DNA of 64,000 nt from positions 25,224 through 89,223 of the forward strand of contig NZ_MLYO01000100.1 of the NCBI RefSeq assembly GCF_001866665.1. The letters run 5' to 3'. Shown here in pieces: positions 1 through 8,484 of the stretch (position 1 is the first letter of the stretch; the number at the start of each line of letters is the position of its first letter). This stretch comes from Streptomyces monashensis. Lineage in GTDB: Bacteria > Actinomycetota > Actinomycetes > Streptomycetales > Streptomycetaceae. The position numbers were made by a program, and so were the translations under genes. The notes below the pieces were generated by a model. The model was not told the origin of the DNA. It saw only the letters and a program-made list of their open reading frames with translations, and searched no databases.

Positions 1-23
1 CTCCGGTGACCACTGCTGGTGGC

Positions 24-284
24 ATGACCGTGGCATCCGCCTTCGCCGGGATGCGCAGAGTCGCCCCCGTGATGTTCAGGGCGGGCTGCCCGGACTGCCG
101 GGGCCGCTTCGAGCTCGCCGCGAGCGCGCTGCGCCTGGCCATCGGCGCCTCCAGCCGTACGACGTTCTACTCCTTCACCTGCCCCGACTGCGGCGCCGCC
201 GTCCGCAAACCGGCCGGTGAGCGCATCGTCGAGCTGCTCACGGGAGGCGGGGTCAGGACGCTGCGTCTGCACTCCACCGTCTAG
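24..284 (+). CDS. Small zinc-ribbon-like conserved protein
   Basis: A short protein with two CPDC knuckles about 30 residues apart (CPDCRGRF and, further on, TCPDCGAA), the spacing expected of a zinc ribbon. It has no signal peptide or membrane segment, so it is probably cytosolic. I recall similar small proteins upstream of tatA in streptomycetes, but no function is known to me. The start is uncertain: GTG at 6, ATG at 24, 51 or 72 are all in frame and the gene may even begin outside the window. The ribbon itself lies after residue 72's codon, so any of these starts keeps it. Confidence 0.6.
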   Translation: MTVASAFAGMRRVAPVMFRAGCPDCRGRFELAASALRLAIGASSRTTFYSFTCPDCGAAVRKPAGERIVELLTGGGVRTLRLHSTV

Positions 285-294
285 TCTCGTCGTC

Positions 295-489
295 ATGTTC
301 TGGCCGATGTGTGCGGTAGCGCTGGGTTTCCTGGGTCTCGTCGTCCTGGGGGTGCTCGCCGTCCGGGTCTTCCTGGCGGCGCGGCGCCTCGGACTGCAGG
401 TCGCCGACTCCGGGCGCCGCATCAGCAGGGCGGCCGAGGACCTGGAGCGGGCGGCCGTCAGCGCGGCCCGTGCCGCCGATTCCCTGTGA
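295..489 (+). CDS. Small single-pass membrane protein (64 aa)
   Basis: Begins MFWPMCAVALGFLGLVVLGV, a hydrophobic helix of about 25 residues, followed by an amphipathic charged tail rich in Ala, Arg and Glu that may form a coiled coil (SGRRISRAAEDLERAA). Topology is probably N-out with a cytosolic tail. It starts about ten bases after the stop of the preceding zinc-ribbon gene, so the two are probably cotranscribed. The longer in-frame start at 217 would run through that gene and is not preferred. Function unknown. Confidence 0.55.
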   Translation: MFWPMCAVALGFLGLVVLGVLAVRVFLAARRLGLQVADSGRRISRAAEDLERAAVSAARAADSL

Positions 490-634
490 GCCCGCCCGCG
501 GGCCCCCGGTGAGTAGTGCGACGCACGCGCTCCGGGACCCTTCGCCCTGTCACGCTGCCCGTCGGGACAGGTACGCTGCTTGTCGCGGTGCGGAGAACGA
601 GGCCCGTTCCGTGGACCGGGAGTACGCAAGGGGA

Positions 635-665
635 TTGCTTCGTGTTTACCCCCCGGCGTTACGAT
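635..665 (+). promoter_or_regulatory. Possible promoter of tatA
   Basis: TTGCTT (635-640) and TACGAT (660-665) are separated by 19 bases, about 85 bases upstream of the tatA start. The fit to the housekeeping consensus is moderate and the spacer slightly long. The 490-749 gap holds nothing else that I can recognise. Confidence 0.25.
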
Positions 666-749
666 CGCTGCCAGCACGACCATCGGACGCATGTCCGACT
701 GATCGGACAGCATCCCACCCCAGCCGCCTCGGTGAGAAGGTAAAGACTT

Positions 750-1028
750 ATGTTCGGAAGGCTCGGAGCCCCCGAGATCATTCTCATCCTCGTCGTCATC
801 TTCCTGCTGTTCGGCGCGAAGAAGCTTCCGGACATGGCCCGCTCGCTCGGCAAGTCCGCGCGGATCCTCAAGAGCGAGGCCAAGGCGATGAAGGAGGAGG
901 GCAACGCCTCCGCCCAGGCGCCCGCCTCCGACGAGCAGGCCCAGTCCCAGCGCACCATCCAGGCGGCCCCCGGCGACGTGACCAGCTCGCGCCCGGTCAA
1001 CGAGCCGACGGACACCACCCAGCGCTGA
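750..1028 (+). CDS. tatA: Sec-independent (Tat) translocase subunit TatA
   Basis: TatA/E family pore-forming subunit of the twin-arginine translocase, which exports folded, often cofactor-bearing proteins. The N-terminal membrane helix (EIILILVVIFLLFGAKKLP, residues ~9-27) ends in the FGxKKLP hinge, followed by the amphipathic helix MARSLGKSARILKSEAKAM and a disordered acidic Gln/Ala-rich tail; 92 aa is normal for the family. A strong ribosome site (GAGAAGG, 730-736) precedes the ATG. tatC follows 47 bases later on the same strand, the conserved actinobacterial order tatA-tatC-helY. Confidence 0.96.
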   Translation: MFGRLGAPEIILILVVIFLLFGAKKLPDMARSLGKSARILKSEAKAMKEEGNASAQAPASDEQAQSQRTIQAAPGDVTSSRPVNEPTDTTQR

Positions 1029-1075
1029 CGCACGGCCGGAAGCCCCCGGCCTGCCGCACGAGATGAGGACGTGGG

Positions 1076-2026
1076 TTGCCCAAGCCCGCCCGCAAGAAGG
1101 AGAAGGATCCCGAGGGGCGTATGCCTCTCGCGGATCACCTCCGTGAGCTCCGCAACCGGCTCGCGAAGGCAATGCTGGCCATCGTCGTCGTGACGATCGT
1201 CGCCGCCTTCTTCTACAACGACATCATCAACTTCCTGACCAAGCCGATCCTCGACTCGGTCGGTTGCGCACAGAGCTTCGAGCAACTGGCGAAGACCAAG
1301 GCTGGTCACCAGTGCGCGGAGATCACCATCAACGGCCTGCTCGCGCCGTTCACCCTGGCCCTCCAGGTCTCGCTGATGGCCGGTGTCGTCACCGCCTCGC
1401 CGATCTGGCTGTACCAGCTGTGGGCCTTCGTCGCGCCCGGTCTGCACCGGCACGAGAAGAAGTACGCCTACGCCTTCGTCCTCATCGGCGCCCCGCTGTT
1501 CTTCGCCGGTGCCTTCTTCGCGTACGAGGTGCTGCCCACCACGGCGAAGGTGCTGATCGACTTCACGCCGAGCGGCAGCATCAAGAACCTGCTGCCGCTG
1601 GACGACCTACTCCAGCTGGTCACGCGCATGGTGATCGTCTTCGGCCTCTCCTTCGAGCTGCCGCTGCTGCTGATCTTCCTCAACCTCACCGGCATCCTGA
1701 GCGGCCAGCGCATGCTCGGCTGGTGGCGCGGCATGATCCTCGGCATCACGATCTTCGCGGCCGTGGCCACGCCGAGCACCGACCCGCTGTCCATGCTGGC
1801 CCTGGCCGGCCCGATCTGGCTGCTGTACTTCGCCGCGACCGGCTTCTCGCTGATGAACGACAAGCGCAAGCGCCGTCGTGAGGAGGCGGGCCCCGCCGAC
1901 GACGAGGCCTCCGAACTGGACCTCACCCCCGAGGCCATCGACGAGGCCGAGCCGGTCCCGGCCAGCCGGGCGCTGCCGGAGCCGCCGGGCACGGACCGGG
2001 TCAACGGCTACGACGACGTGACCTGA
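1076..2026 (+). CDS. tatC: Sec-independent (Tat) translocase subunit TatC
   Basis: Polytopic TatC, the receptor that recognises twin-arginine signal peptides. The N-terminal cytosolic segment contains MPLADHLRELRNRL (residues ~15-28), the TatC signature, followed by six hydrophobic segments and a charged Glu/Asp/Pro-rich C-terminal tail typical of actinobacteria. A TTG start at 1076 is taken because it is the first in frame after the upstream gene; the next candidate is ATG 1121, which would already remove the charged Lys-rich leader. Cotranscribed with tatA and followed by a strong hairpin. Confidence 0.95.
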   Translation: MPKPARKKEKDPEGRMPLADHLRELRNRLAKAMLAIVVVTIVAAFFYNDIINFLTKPILDSVGCAQSFEQLAKTKAGHQCAEITINGLLAPFTLALQVSLMAGVVTASPIWLYQLWAFVAPGLHRHEKKYAYAFVLIGAPLFFAGAFFAYEVLPTTAKVLIDFTPSGSIKNLLPLDDLLQLVTRMVIVFGLSFELPLLLIFLNLTGILSGQRMLGWWRGMILGITIFAAVATPSTDPLSMLALAGPIWLLYFAATGFSLMNDKRKRRREEAGPADDEASELDLTPEAIDEAEPVPASRALPEPPGTDRVNGYDDVT

Positions 2027-2062
2027 TCCCGCACCCGCACCACGACCCTCACCGAGCCGCGC

Positions 2063-2096
2063 ACGCTGCCCCCGCCCAGGTGGACGGGGGCAGCGT
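2063..2096 (+). terminator. Terminator after tatC
   Basis: Perfect 12-bp inverted repeat (ACGCTGCCCCCG / CGGGGGCAGCGT) with a 10-base loop, 37 bases after the tatC stop. It has no T tract, which is usual for Streptomyces. It separates tatAC from helY. Confidence 0.75.
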
Positions 2097-2168
2097 CGTG
2101 TCACGTGGCACACGATCGGGATAATGATCGTCCGGTTGTCAGTGGGGCCCGGTACGCTCGAAAGCACG

Positions 2169-4976
2169 ATGACAGAGGACCTCTCACCGGCCGAGCGGTA
2201 CGCGGCAGCCCGCAGGCGGGCAGCCGAGCAGGCCACCGCGCTCGCGTCCTTCCGCGAGATGTACGACTTCGGCCTCGACCCCTTCCAGATCGAGGCCTGC
2301 GAGGCGCTCGAAGCGGGGAAGGGCGTGCTGGTGGCCGCCCCCACCGGCTCGGGCAAGACGATCGTGGGCGAGTTCGCCGTCCACCTCGCCCTCCAGCAGG
2401 GCAAGAAGTGCTTCTACACGACACCCATCAAGGCGCTGTCGAACCAGAAGTACGCCGACCTGTGCCGCCGCTACGGCACCGACAAGGTCGGCCTCCTCAC
2501 CGGCGACAACAGCGTGAACTCCGAGGCCCCGGTCGTCGTGATGACCACCGAGGTCCTGCGGAACATGCTGTACGCCGGCTCCCAGACCCTCCTCGGCCTC
2601 GGCCACGTGGTCATGGACGAGGTGCACTACCTCTCCGACCGGTTCCGCGGCGCCGTCTGGGAAGAGGTGATCATCCACCTGCCCGAGTCCGTGACGCTGG
2701 TGTCGCTGTCGGCGACCGTCTCCAACGCCGAGGAGTTCGGTGACTGGCTGGACACCGTCCGCGGCGACACCGAGGTGATCGTCTCCGAGCACCGGCCCGT
2801 CCCGCTGTTCCAGCACGTGCTCGCCGGCCGCCGGATGTACGACCTGTTCGAGGAGGGCGAGGGCCACAAGAAGGCCGTCAACCCCGACCTCGTGCGCCTC
2901 GCCCGCATGGAGGCCACCAGACCGTCGTACCAGGACCGCCGCCGCGGCCGGGCGATGCGCGAGGCGGACCGGGAGCGGGAGCGCAGACAGCGCTCGCGCG
3001 TGTGGACGCCGGGCCGGCCCGAGGTCATCGAGCGACTCGACTCCGAGGGCCTGCTCCCGGCCATCACCTTCATCTTCAGCCGCGCCGCCTGCGAGGCCGC
3101 CGTACAGCAGTGCCTGTACGCGGGCCTGCGGCTCAACGACGAGGAGGCACGCGCCCAGGTGCGGACCCTGGTCGAGGAGCGCACCGCCGCCATCCCGTCC
3201 GAGGACCTGCACGTCCTCGGGTACTACGAGTGGCTGGAAGGCCTGGAGCGGGGCATCGCCGCGCACCACGCGGGCATGCTGCCGACCTTCAAGGAGGTCG
3301 TGGAGGAACTGTTCGTGCGCGGTCTGGTCAAGGCCGTCTTCGCGACCGAGACGCTCGCCCTCGGCATCAACATGCCCGCCCGCTCGGTGGTGCTGGAGAA
3401 GCTCGTCAAGTGGAACGGCGAGCAGCACGCCGACATCACGCCGGGCGAGTACACCCAGCTGACCGGCCGCGCGGGGCGCCGCGGCATCGACGTCGAGGGC
3501 CACGCCGTCGTGCTGTGGCAGCGCGGCATCAGCCCCGAGCACCTGGCCGGTCTCGCGGGCACCCGTACGTACCCGCTGCGCTCCAGCTTCAAGCCGTCGT
3601 ACAACATGGCGGTCAACCTGGTCGAGCAGTTCGGCCGGGCCCGCTCGCGCGAGCTGCTGGAGACCTCCTTCGCGCAGTTCCAGGCGGACCGGTCGGTCGT
3701 CGGGATCTCCCGCCAGGTGCAGCGCAACGAAGAGGGACTCGCGGGCTACCAGGAGTCGATGACCTGCCACCTCGGCGACTTCGAGGAGTACGCGCGACTG
3801 CGCCGCGAGCTGAAGGACCGTGAGACGGAGCTGGCCCGGCAGGGCGTCAACCAGCGGCGCGCCGAGGCCGCCACCGCCCTGGAGAAGCTCAAGCCGGGCG
3901 ACGTCATCCACGTCCCCACGGGCAAGTACGCCGGCCTCGCCCTCGTGCTCGACCCGGGCCTGCCCGCCGGCCGGGCCACCGGACACCGCGGCTTCGACCA
4001 CCACGACGGCCCGCGCCCGCTGGTGCTCACCGCCGAACGGCAGGTCAAGCGGCTGGCGTCGATGGACTTCCCGGTGCCGGTCGAGGCGCTGGACCGGATG
4101 CGGATCCCGAAGAGCTTCAACCCGCGCTCGCCGCAGTCCCGTCGGGACCTCGCCTCCGCGCTGCGCTCCAAGGCCGGGCACATCCCGCCGGAGCGGGCCC
4201 GCAAGAAGCGCTCGCAGGCCGCCGACGACCGCGAGATCGCCCGGCTGCGCACGGCCATCCGCGCGCATCCCTGCCACGGCTGCAACGACCGCGAGGACCA
4301 CGCCCGTTGGGCCGAGCGGTACCACCGGCTGCTGCGCGACACCTCGCAGCTGGAACGCCGGATCGAGGGGCGTACGAACACCATCGCGCGCACCTTCGAC
4401 CGCATCGTGGCCCTGCTGGCCGAGCTGGACTACCTGCGCGGCGACGAGGTCACCGAACACGGCAAGCGGCTCGCCCGGCTCTACGGCGAACTCGACCTGC
4501 TGGCCAGCGAATGCCTGCGGGCCGGTGTCTGGGAGGGCCTCGCTCCCGCGGAACTCGCCGCGTGCGTCTCGGCGTTGGTGTACGAGGCACGGCTCAGCGA
4601 CGACGCGATGGCGCCGAAGCTGCCGTCCGGCAAGGCGAAGGCCGCGCTGGGGGAGATGGTCCGGATCTGGGGCCGGCTGGACGCCCTGGAGGAGGACTTC
4701 CGGATCAACCAGACCGAGGGCGTCGGCCAGCGCGAGCCGGACCTCGGCTTCGCCTGGGCCGCGTACATGTGGGCCTCCGGCAAGGGGCTCGACGAGGTGC
4801 TGCGCGAGGCGGAGATGCCGGCCGGTGACTTCGTGCGGTGGTGCAAGCAGGTGATCGACGTGCTGGGGCAGATCTCGGCGGCGTCTCCCTCCGAGGGCTC
4901 GACCGTGGCGAAGGCTGCGCGCAAGGCTGTTGATCAGTTGCTCCGGGGTGTGGTCGCCTACTCGTCCGTGGGGTGA
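2169..4976 (+). CDS. helY: Ski2/Mtr4-type superfamily 2 RNA helicase HelY
   Basis: Large DExH helicase related to yeast Ski2/Mtr4 and mycobacterial HelY, which also sits beside tatAC; probably an ATP-dependent RNA unwinding enzyme. Visible motifs: Q-like FQIEACEALEAGKGVLVAAP with Walker A APTGSGKT (residues ~57-64), motif II DEVH (150-153), motif III SLSATVSN, and motif VI TGRAGRRGID (~431-440). After the RecA cores come a winged-helix/stalk region and a C-terminal DSHCT-like helical domain ending near the stop. The ATG at 2169 is preferred over the upstream in-frame 2124 because it starts at the conserved MTEDLSPAERYA region. The 935-aa length is normal for the family. Confidence 0.93.
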   Translation: MTEDLSPAERYAAARRRAAEQATALASFREMYDFGLDPFQIEACEALEAGKGVLVAAPTGSGKTIVGEFAVHLALQQGKKCFYTTPIKALSNQKYADLCRRYGTDKVGLLTGDNSVNSEAPVVVMTTEVLRNMLYAGSQTLLGLGHVVMDEVHYLSDRFRGAVWEEVIIHLPESVTLVSLSATVSNAEEFGDWLDTVRGDTEVIVSEHRPVPLFQHVLAGRRMYDLFEEGEGHKKAVNPDLVRLARMEATRPSYQDRRRGRAMREADRERERRQRSRVWTPGRPEVIERLDSEGLLPAITFIFSRAACEAAVQQCLYAGLRLNDEEARAQVRTLVEERTAAIPSEDLHVLGYYEWLEGLERGIAAHHAGMLPTFKEVVEELFVRGLVKAVFATETLALGINMPARSVVLEKLVKWNGEQHADITPGEYTQLTGRAGRRGIDVEGHAVVLWQRGISPEHLAGLAGTRTYPLRSSFKPSYNMAVNLVEQFGRARSRELLETSFAQFQADRSVVGISRQVQRNEEGLAGYQESMTCHLGDFEEYARLRRELKDRETELARQGVNQRRAEAATALEKLKPGDVIHVPTGKYAGLALVLDPGLPAGRATGHRGFDHHDGPRPLVLTAERQVKRLASMDFPVPVEALDRMRIPKSFNPRSPQSRRDLASALRSKAGHIPPERARKKRSQAADDREIARLRTAIRAHPCHGCNDREDHARWAERYHRLLRDTSQLERRIEGRTNTIARTFDRIVALLAELDYLRGDEVTEHGKRLARLYGELDLLASECLRAGVWEGLAPAELAACVSALVYEARLSDDAMAPKLPSGKAKAALGEMVRIWGRLDALEEDFRINQTEGVGQREPDLGFAWAAYMWASGKGLDEVLREAEMPAGDFVRWCKQVIDVLGQISAASPSEGSTVAKAARKAVDQLLRGVVAYSSVG

Positions 4977-5005
4977 CCCGTGGGGTGACCCGACCTGCCG
5001 GAGTC

Positions 5006-5034
5006 TGAAGGGGCCGCATTCTGCGGCCCCTTCA
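5006..5034 (+). terminator. Terminator after helY
   Basis: Twelve-base-pair stem (left arm TGAAGGGGCCGC, right arm GCGGCCCCTTCA) with a 5-base loop, 30 bases after the helY stop. It separates helY from the conservon. The following 5035-5322 gap contains no recognisable gene and presumably holds the conservon promoter. Confidence 0.8.
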
Positions 5035-5322
5035 CTCGTTACGGTGAGTCGCTTTCGCACGCCCTGAAGTCATTACCGCACGTGTTCGAATCGCAGCCGT
5101 GCGTATAAATGGGGCCGAGCGTACTCCTGTTGCGAGGGCGATTTCAGGTGCTTGCTGAATATGACACGGCGATGATCCGGTCGGACTAAGCTCGCCCGCG
5201 GCGCACCGAGTTGAGGTAATTCGCGCGCTTGTTCCCAAACAGGTGATAGATCCCTTCAGTTCCATGAACCTTCCCCCCACAAGCACCTCCGACACCCAGC
5301 CGATTCGTCTCAGAAGGCATCC

Positions 5323-6996
5323 ATGGTGAGTGTTCAGAAGCCGCCCGGTCGCCGTGAACGTCCCTATGCGCGCGTGCTGTTGCCACCGGCCATAGTGATG
5401 GCCGCCGCGACCGGGGCGGCGGTAGCCCTGGCGCCACAGTCCGCGCGGCTCGTCGCCGGCGCGGTCGGGGCCCTGGCCCTGCTCCTGGTCCTCGCCCTGG
5501 GCGCGGAGGCCGCCCGGCGCGGCCGCAGGCTCCGCGCGGAACAGGCCGAGCACGCCCGTCACACCGCGTATCTGGAACACCGGATCGCCGCCCAGGACCA
5601 GTTGATCGAGAAGTTCGCCACGGACGTCATCCCCACCGGTCTGCTGCACCTGCGCGCGGGCGCCCCGCTGCGCACCGTGCTGGCCAACGTCTACGACGCC
5701 GACCCCGAGCTGCGGGCGCTGCCCCCGATGTACCGCGAGATGTTCCGGGTCGGGCTGCGCGGCGCCGACCACGAGATCTCGATGCGCGACGCGACCGAGC
5801 GCTCCTTCGTGACCATCGCCCGCCGCGTCCAGGCCATCGTCCACCAACAGGCCAAGGAACTGCGGGAGATGGAGGAGGACCACGGCCGTAACGCCGAGGT
5901 CTTCGACGACCTGCTGCGCATCGACCACGGCACCTCGCTGATCGGCCGGCTCGCCGACACCATCTCCGTCCTCGGCGGCGGCCGGCCGGGCCGCCAGTGG
6001 CCCCTGCCGGTCTCCCTCTACAGCACGCTGCGCGGTGCCATGTCGCGCATCCTGGAGTACCGCCGTATCCAGCTGAACTCCATCGTCAACATCAACATCA
6101 AGGGCACCGCCGTCGAGCCGGTCATCCACGCCGCCGCGGAGCTCCTCGACAACGCCACCCGCTACTCACCGCCCTCGACCAAGGTGCACGTCACCGCCAC
6201 CGAGGTGCAGACCGGCGTCGTCATCGAGATCGAGGATGCCGGTGTCAGCCTCAGCGAGGAAGGCCGCGTCCGCATCGAGCGGATGATCGAGGACGCCAAG
6301 AACGGCGACGACGCGCACAACCTCGGCGAGAACCCGCGCCTCGGCCTCGCGGTCGTGGGCCGGCTGTGCAAGATGTTCGACATGGAGGTCTCGCTGCGCG
6401 CCTCCGCCTACGGCGGCGTCCGGGCGATCCTCATCGTTCCGCGCGTCATGACGACCACCGAGCCCGGCGTGGGCGCCGCCCACGGCATCGGCGCGACCGG
6501 CATCCCCAAGCCCGAACTCGGCGCGGTGGAGGGCCCGAAGCGCCGGCCCAAGAAGCGCCGCCCGACCAGCCCCAAGATCCCCGCCGGGATCTCCATGGAG
6601 GACGACGTCCCCGTCGTCACCGAGTGGACGGCGGGCGGTCTGCCGCAGCGCCGCAGCAAGGTGAAGACCCCGCTGAGCCAGCGGTACGCCGAACAGGCGG
6701 AGATCGAGCGCGCCGAGCGCGAGGGCAGGCCGACCATCTGGTCGCAGGCCAAGCGCGAGCCGGAGCCCGAGCCCGAGCTGGACCCCGAGATCAAGAAGCT
6801 CCGGGAGCGGCCGATCGGCCAGGGGATCGAGGACTTCTGGAACGGCCTGCGCAAGGGCATGCCCGAGGACGCCACCGGCCCCGAACTGACCGACTTCACG
6901 AGGCACCCGGAAAAGTACGTGCACCTGCTCAACGACTACGCCGACGAGCCCGCCGAGGGCGCCACCGAGGCCTATGACGAGGGGGACCTCAAGTGA
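5323..6996 (+). CDS. cvnA: Conservon histidine-kinase-like protein CvnA
   Basis: Membrane-bound sensor-kinase-like protein of a conservon, a Streptomyces signalling complex resembling eukaryotic G-protein-coupled systems. Two adjacent hydrophobic stretches at residues ~20-60 form the N-terminal membrane anchor. The kinase core has the N-box-like ELLDNATRYSPP and a HATPase fold with ENPRLGLAVVGRL, followed by a long Lys/Pro/Arg-rich disordered tail. No clear phospho-acceptor HELRTP box is visible, typical for the family. A good ribosome site (AGAAGG) precedes ATG 5323; the stop overlaps the cvnB start by GTGA. The locus order and flanks fit S. coelicolor cvn9 (rarA-E), from memory. Confidence 0.9.
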   Translation: MVSVQKPPGRRERPYARVLLPPAIVMAAATGAAVALAPQSARLVAGAVGALALLLVLALGAEAARRGRRLRAEQAEHARHTAYLEHRIAAQDQLIEKFATDVIPTGLLHLRAGAPLRTVLANVYDADPELRALPPMYREMFRVGLRGADHEISMRDATERSFVTIARRVQAIVHQQAKELREMEEDHGRNAEVFDDLLRIDHGTSLIGRLADTISVLGGGRPGRQWPLPVSLYSTLRGAMSRILEYRRIQLNSIVNINIKGTAVEPVIHAAAELLDNATRYSPPSTKVHVTATEVQTGVVIEIEDAGVSLSEEGRVRIERMIEDAKNGDDAHNLGENPRLGLAVVGRLCKMFDMEVSLRASAYGGVRAILIVPRVMTTTEPGVGAAHGIGATGIPKPELGAVEGPKRRPKKRRPTSPKIPAGISMEDDVPVVTEWTAGGLPQRRSKVKTPLSQRYAEQAEIERAEREGRPTIWSQAKREPEPEPELDPEIKKLRERPIGQGIEDFWNGLRKGMPEDATGPELTDFTRHPEKYVHLLNDYADEPAEGATEAYDEGDLK

Positions 6997-7397
6997 TCCA
7001 GCAGCGAGGCAACATCGACTGGATGCTCAAGCAGCTCAACGACGGCGTGCCGGGCATCGAGATGATCGTGGTCCTCTCCGCCGACGGACTGCGCATCGCC
7101 CGCTACGGCGGCGACCCCGACGCCGCCGACCGGGTGGCCGCCGCCTGCGCGGGCGTGCAGAGCCTGGCGGGCGCCATCATCCAGGAGCTGCCCGGCGCCG
7201 GTGACATGCAGGTCGTCGTCTTCGAGATCGAGGGCGGCTACTTCTACCTCATGAACGCCGGCGACAACGCCTACCTCGCCGTACTCGCCGACGTGACCTG
7301 CGAACCCGGCCGGATGAGCGGCATGATGCGTGACCTGGTCGTCCGGATCGGCGCCCACCTCACCAGTCCGCCCCGGCGGAACGGGCAGACCGTATGA
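6993..7397 (+). CDS. cvnB: Conservon roadblock/LC7 protein CvnB
   Basis: Small roadblock/LC7-fold protein (134 aa), a family that binds or regulates small GTPases, here presumably linking CvnA to the GTPase CvnD. Readable features are LNDGVPGIEMIVVLSADGLR and the repeated beta strands with VVVFEIEGGYFYLMNAGDNA. GTG start at 6993 overlaps the cvnA stop by four bases and its own stop overlaps cvnC by four, so translation is coupled throughout. Confidence 0.92.
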   Translation: MIQQRGNIDWMLKQLNDGVPGIEMIVVLSADGLRIARYGGDPDAADRVAAACAGVQSLAGAIIQELPGAGDMQVVVFEIEGGYFYLMNAGDNAYLAVLADVTCEPGRMSGMMRDLVVRIGAHLTSPPRRNGQTV

Positions 7398-7816
7398 CTC
7401 CTCCACGACGCAAACGGCGCCGACCGCAACCGCCGCCTCCTCCGCTGCCGACGCCGCCGGCCCCCGAGCCGCCGGACGGCCAGGCCGAGCCCAAGAACCC
7501 CGAGCGGCTGTACGCCTTCGCCGAAGCCGAGGACGGCGCGCGCGCCGAACTCGACCTCGTGACGTTAATCGTGGCGCGCTCCGCACCTCAGCCGGGCGCC
7601 TCGCCGGAGCACACGGCGGTGTTGCGGCTGTGCGTCGCCCCCCTGTCCGTGGCCGAGCTGTCGGCCTATCTGAACCTGCCGTTCAGCGCGATGACCGTAC
7701 TGATCACCGAACTGATCACGGCCGAACTGGTGCAGGCGCGCGCCCCGATCGTCCGACAGGCGCTCCCCGACCGTTCACTCCTCGAAGCGGTGATGCATGG
7801 ACTTCAACGGCTCTGA
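7394..7816 (+). CDS. cvnC: Conservon DUF742 protein CvnC, with a TTA codon
   Basis: DUF742 protein (140 aa) with an N-terminal Arg/Pro-rich disordered segment (PPRRKRRRPQPPPPP) and a winged-helix-like core (APLSVAELSAYLNLPFSAMTV). Its biochemical role is unsettled; in conservons it forms a membrane complex with CvnA, B and D. The leucine at codon 58 (7565-7567) is encoded by TTA, the rare codon read by the bldA tRNA, so translation of this gene, and through coupling cvnD, may be developmentally restricted. ATG 7394 overlaps cvnB by ATGA; the 3' end overlaps cvnD by 20 bases. Confidence 0.9.
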   Translation: MTPPRRKRRRPQPPPPPLPTPPAPEPPDGQAEPKNPERLYAFAEAEDGARAELDLVTLIVARSAPQPGASPEHTAVLRLCVAPLSVAELSAYLNLPFSAMTVLITELITAELVQARAPIVRQALPDRSLLEAVMHGLQRL

Positions 7817-8417
7817 CACCCTCCCCGGCCCACGTACCGAGGATCATCTGCCGCACACCACCCAGGCGGCGGTGAAGATCGTGATCGTGGGCGGCTTCGG
7901 TGTCGGCAAGACCACCATGGTCGGTTCCGTCAGCGAGATCAGGCCGCTGACCACCGAGGAGACCATGACCCAGGCCGGCATCGGCGTGGACGACAACTAC
8001 GGCTCCGACACGAAGACGGCCACCACCGTGGCCATGGACTTCGGCCGCATCGGCATCACCGACCGGCTGGTGCTCTACCTGTTCGGCACCCCCGGCCAGG
8101 AGCGCTTCTGGTTCCTGTGGAACGGCCTGTTCGAAGGCGCGCTCGGCGCCGTCGTCCTGGTCGACACCCGGCGCCTGGAGGTCAGCTTCGACGTCATGGA
8201 CCGGCTGGAGGAGCGCGGCGTGCCCTTCGTCATCGCCGTCAACTCCTTCCCGGACGCGCCGCGTTACGCGGTCGAGGAACTGCGTACCGCGCTCGACCTG
8301 GCCCCGGAGATCCCGATCATCGAGTGCGACGTACGCCGCCGGGCCTCCAGCAAGGACGTGCTGCTGACCCTGATGCGCTTCCTGCACTCCATCGCCCTGT
8401 CGGGCGCCCGCGCCTGA
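7797..8417 (+). CDS. cvnD: Conservon Ras-like GTPase CvnD
   Basis: ATP/GTP-binding protein of the conservon, a Ras-like small GTPase of about 206 aa. P-loop GGFGVGKTT is at residues ~30-38, the switch-II equivalent reads LFGTPGQERF (DxxG replaced by TPGQ), and the G4 element AVNSF lacks the full NKxD. It is thought to cycle between membrane-complex and free states under control of CvnB. Start ATG 7797 lies inside cvnC. A 67-base gap follows before the P450 gene, which is probably in the same transcript. Confidence 0.92.
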   Translation: MDFNGSDTLPGPRTEDHLPHTTQAAVKIVIVGGFGVGKTTMVGSVSEIRPLTTEETMTQAGIGVDDNYGSDTKTATTVAMDFGRIGITDRLVLYLFGTPGQERFWFLWNGLFEGALGAVVLVDTRRLEVSFDVMDRLEERGVPFVIAVNSFPDAPRYAVEELRTALDLAPEIPIIECDVRRRASSKDVLLTLMRFLHSIALSGARA

Positions 8418-8484
8418 CCCGCGGGCCACAGCCCCCACACCCTTATCGGCCCTCACCACCTTATTTCTGTTCCGGAGCGACACC

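Noticed and set aside
2184..5060. 958-codon open frame antisense to helY
   Set aside because: It mirrors the helicase gene codon for codon and has the composition expected of a high-GC antisense shadow; helY shows all helicase motifs.
5084..5092. GTTCGAATC, a T-loop-like nonamer
   Set aside because: No acceptor, D-arm or anticodon stem can be built around it, so it is not a tRNA.
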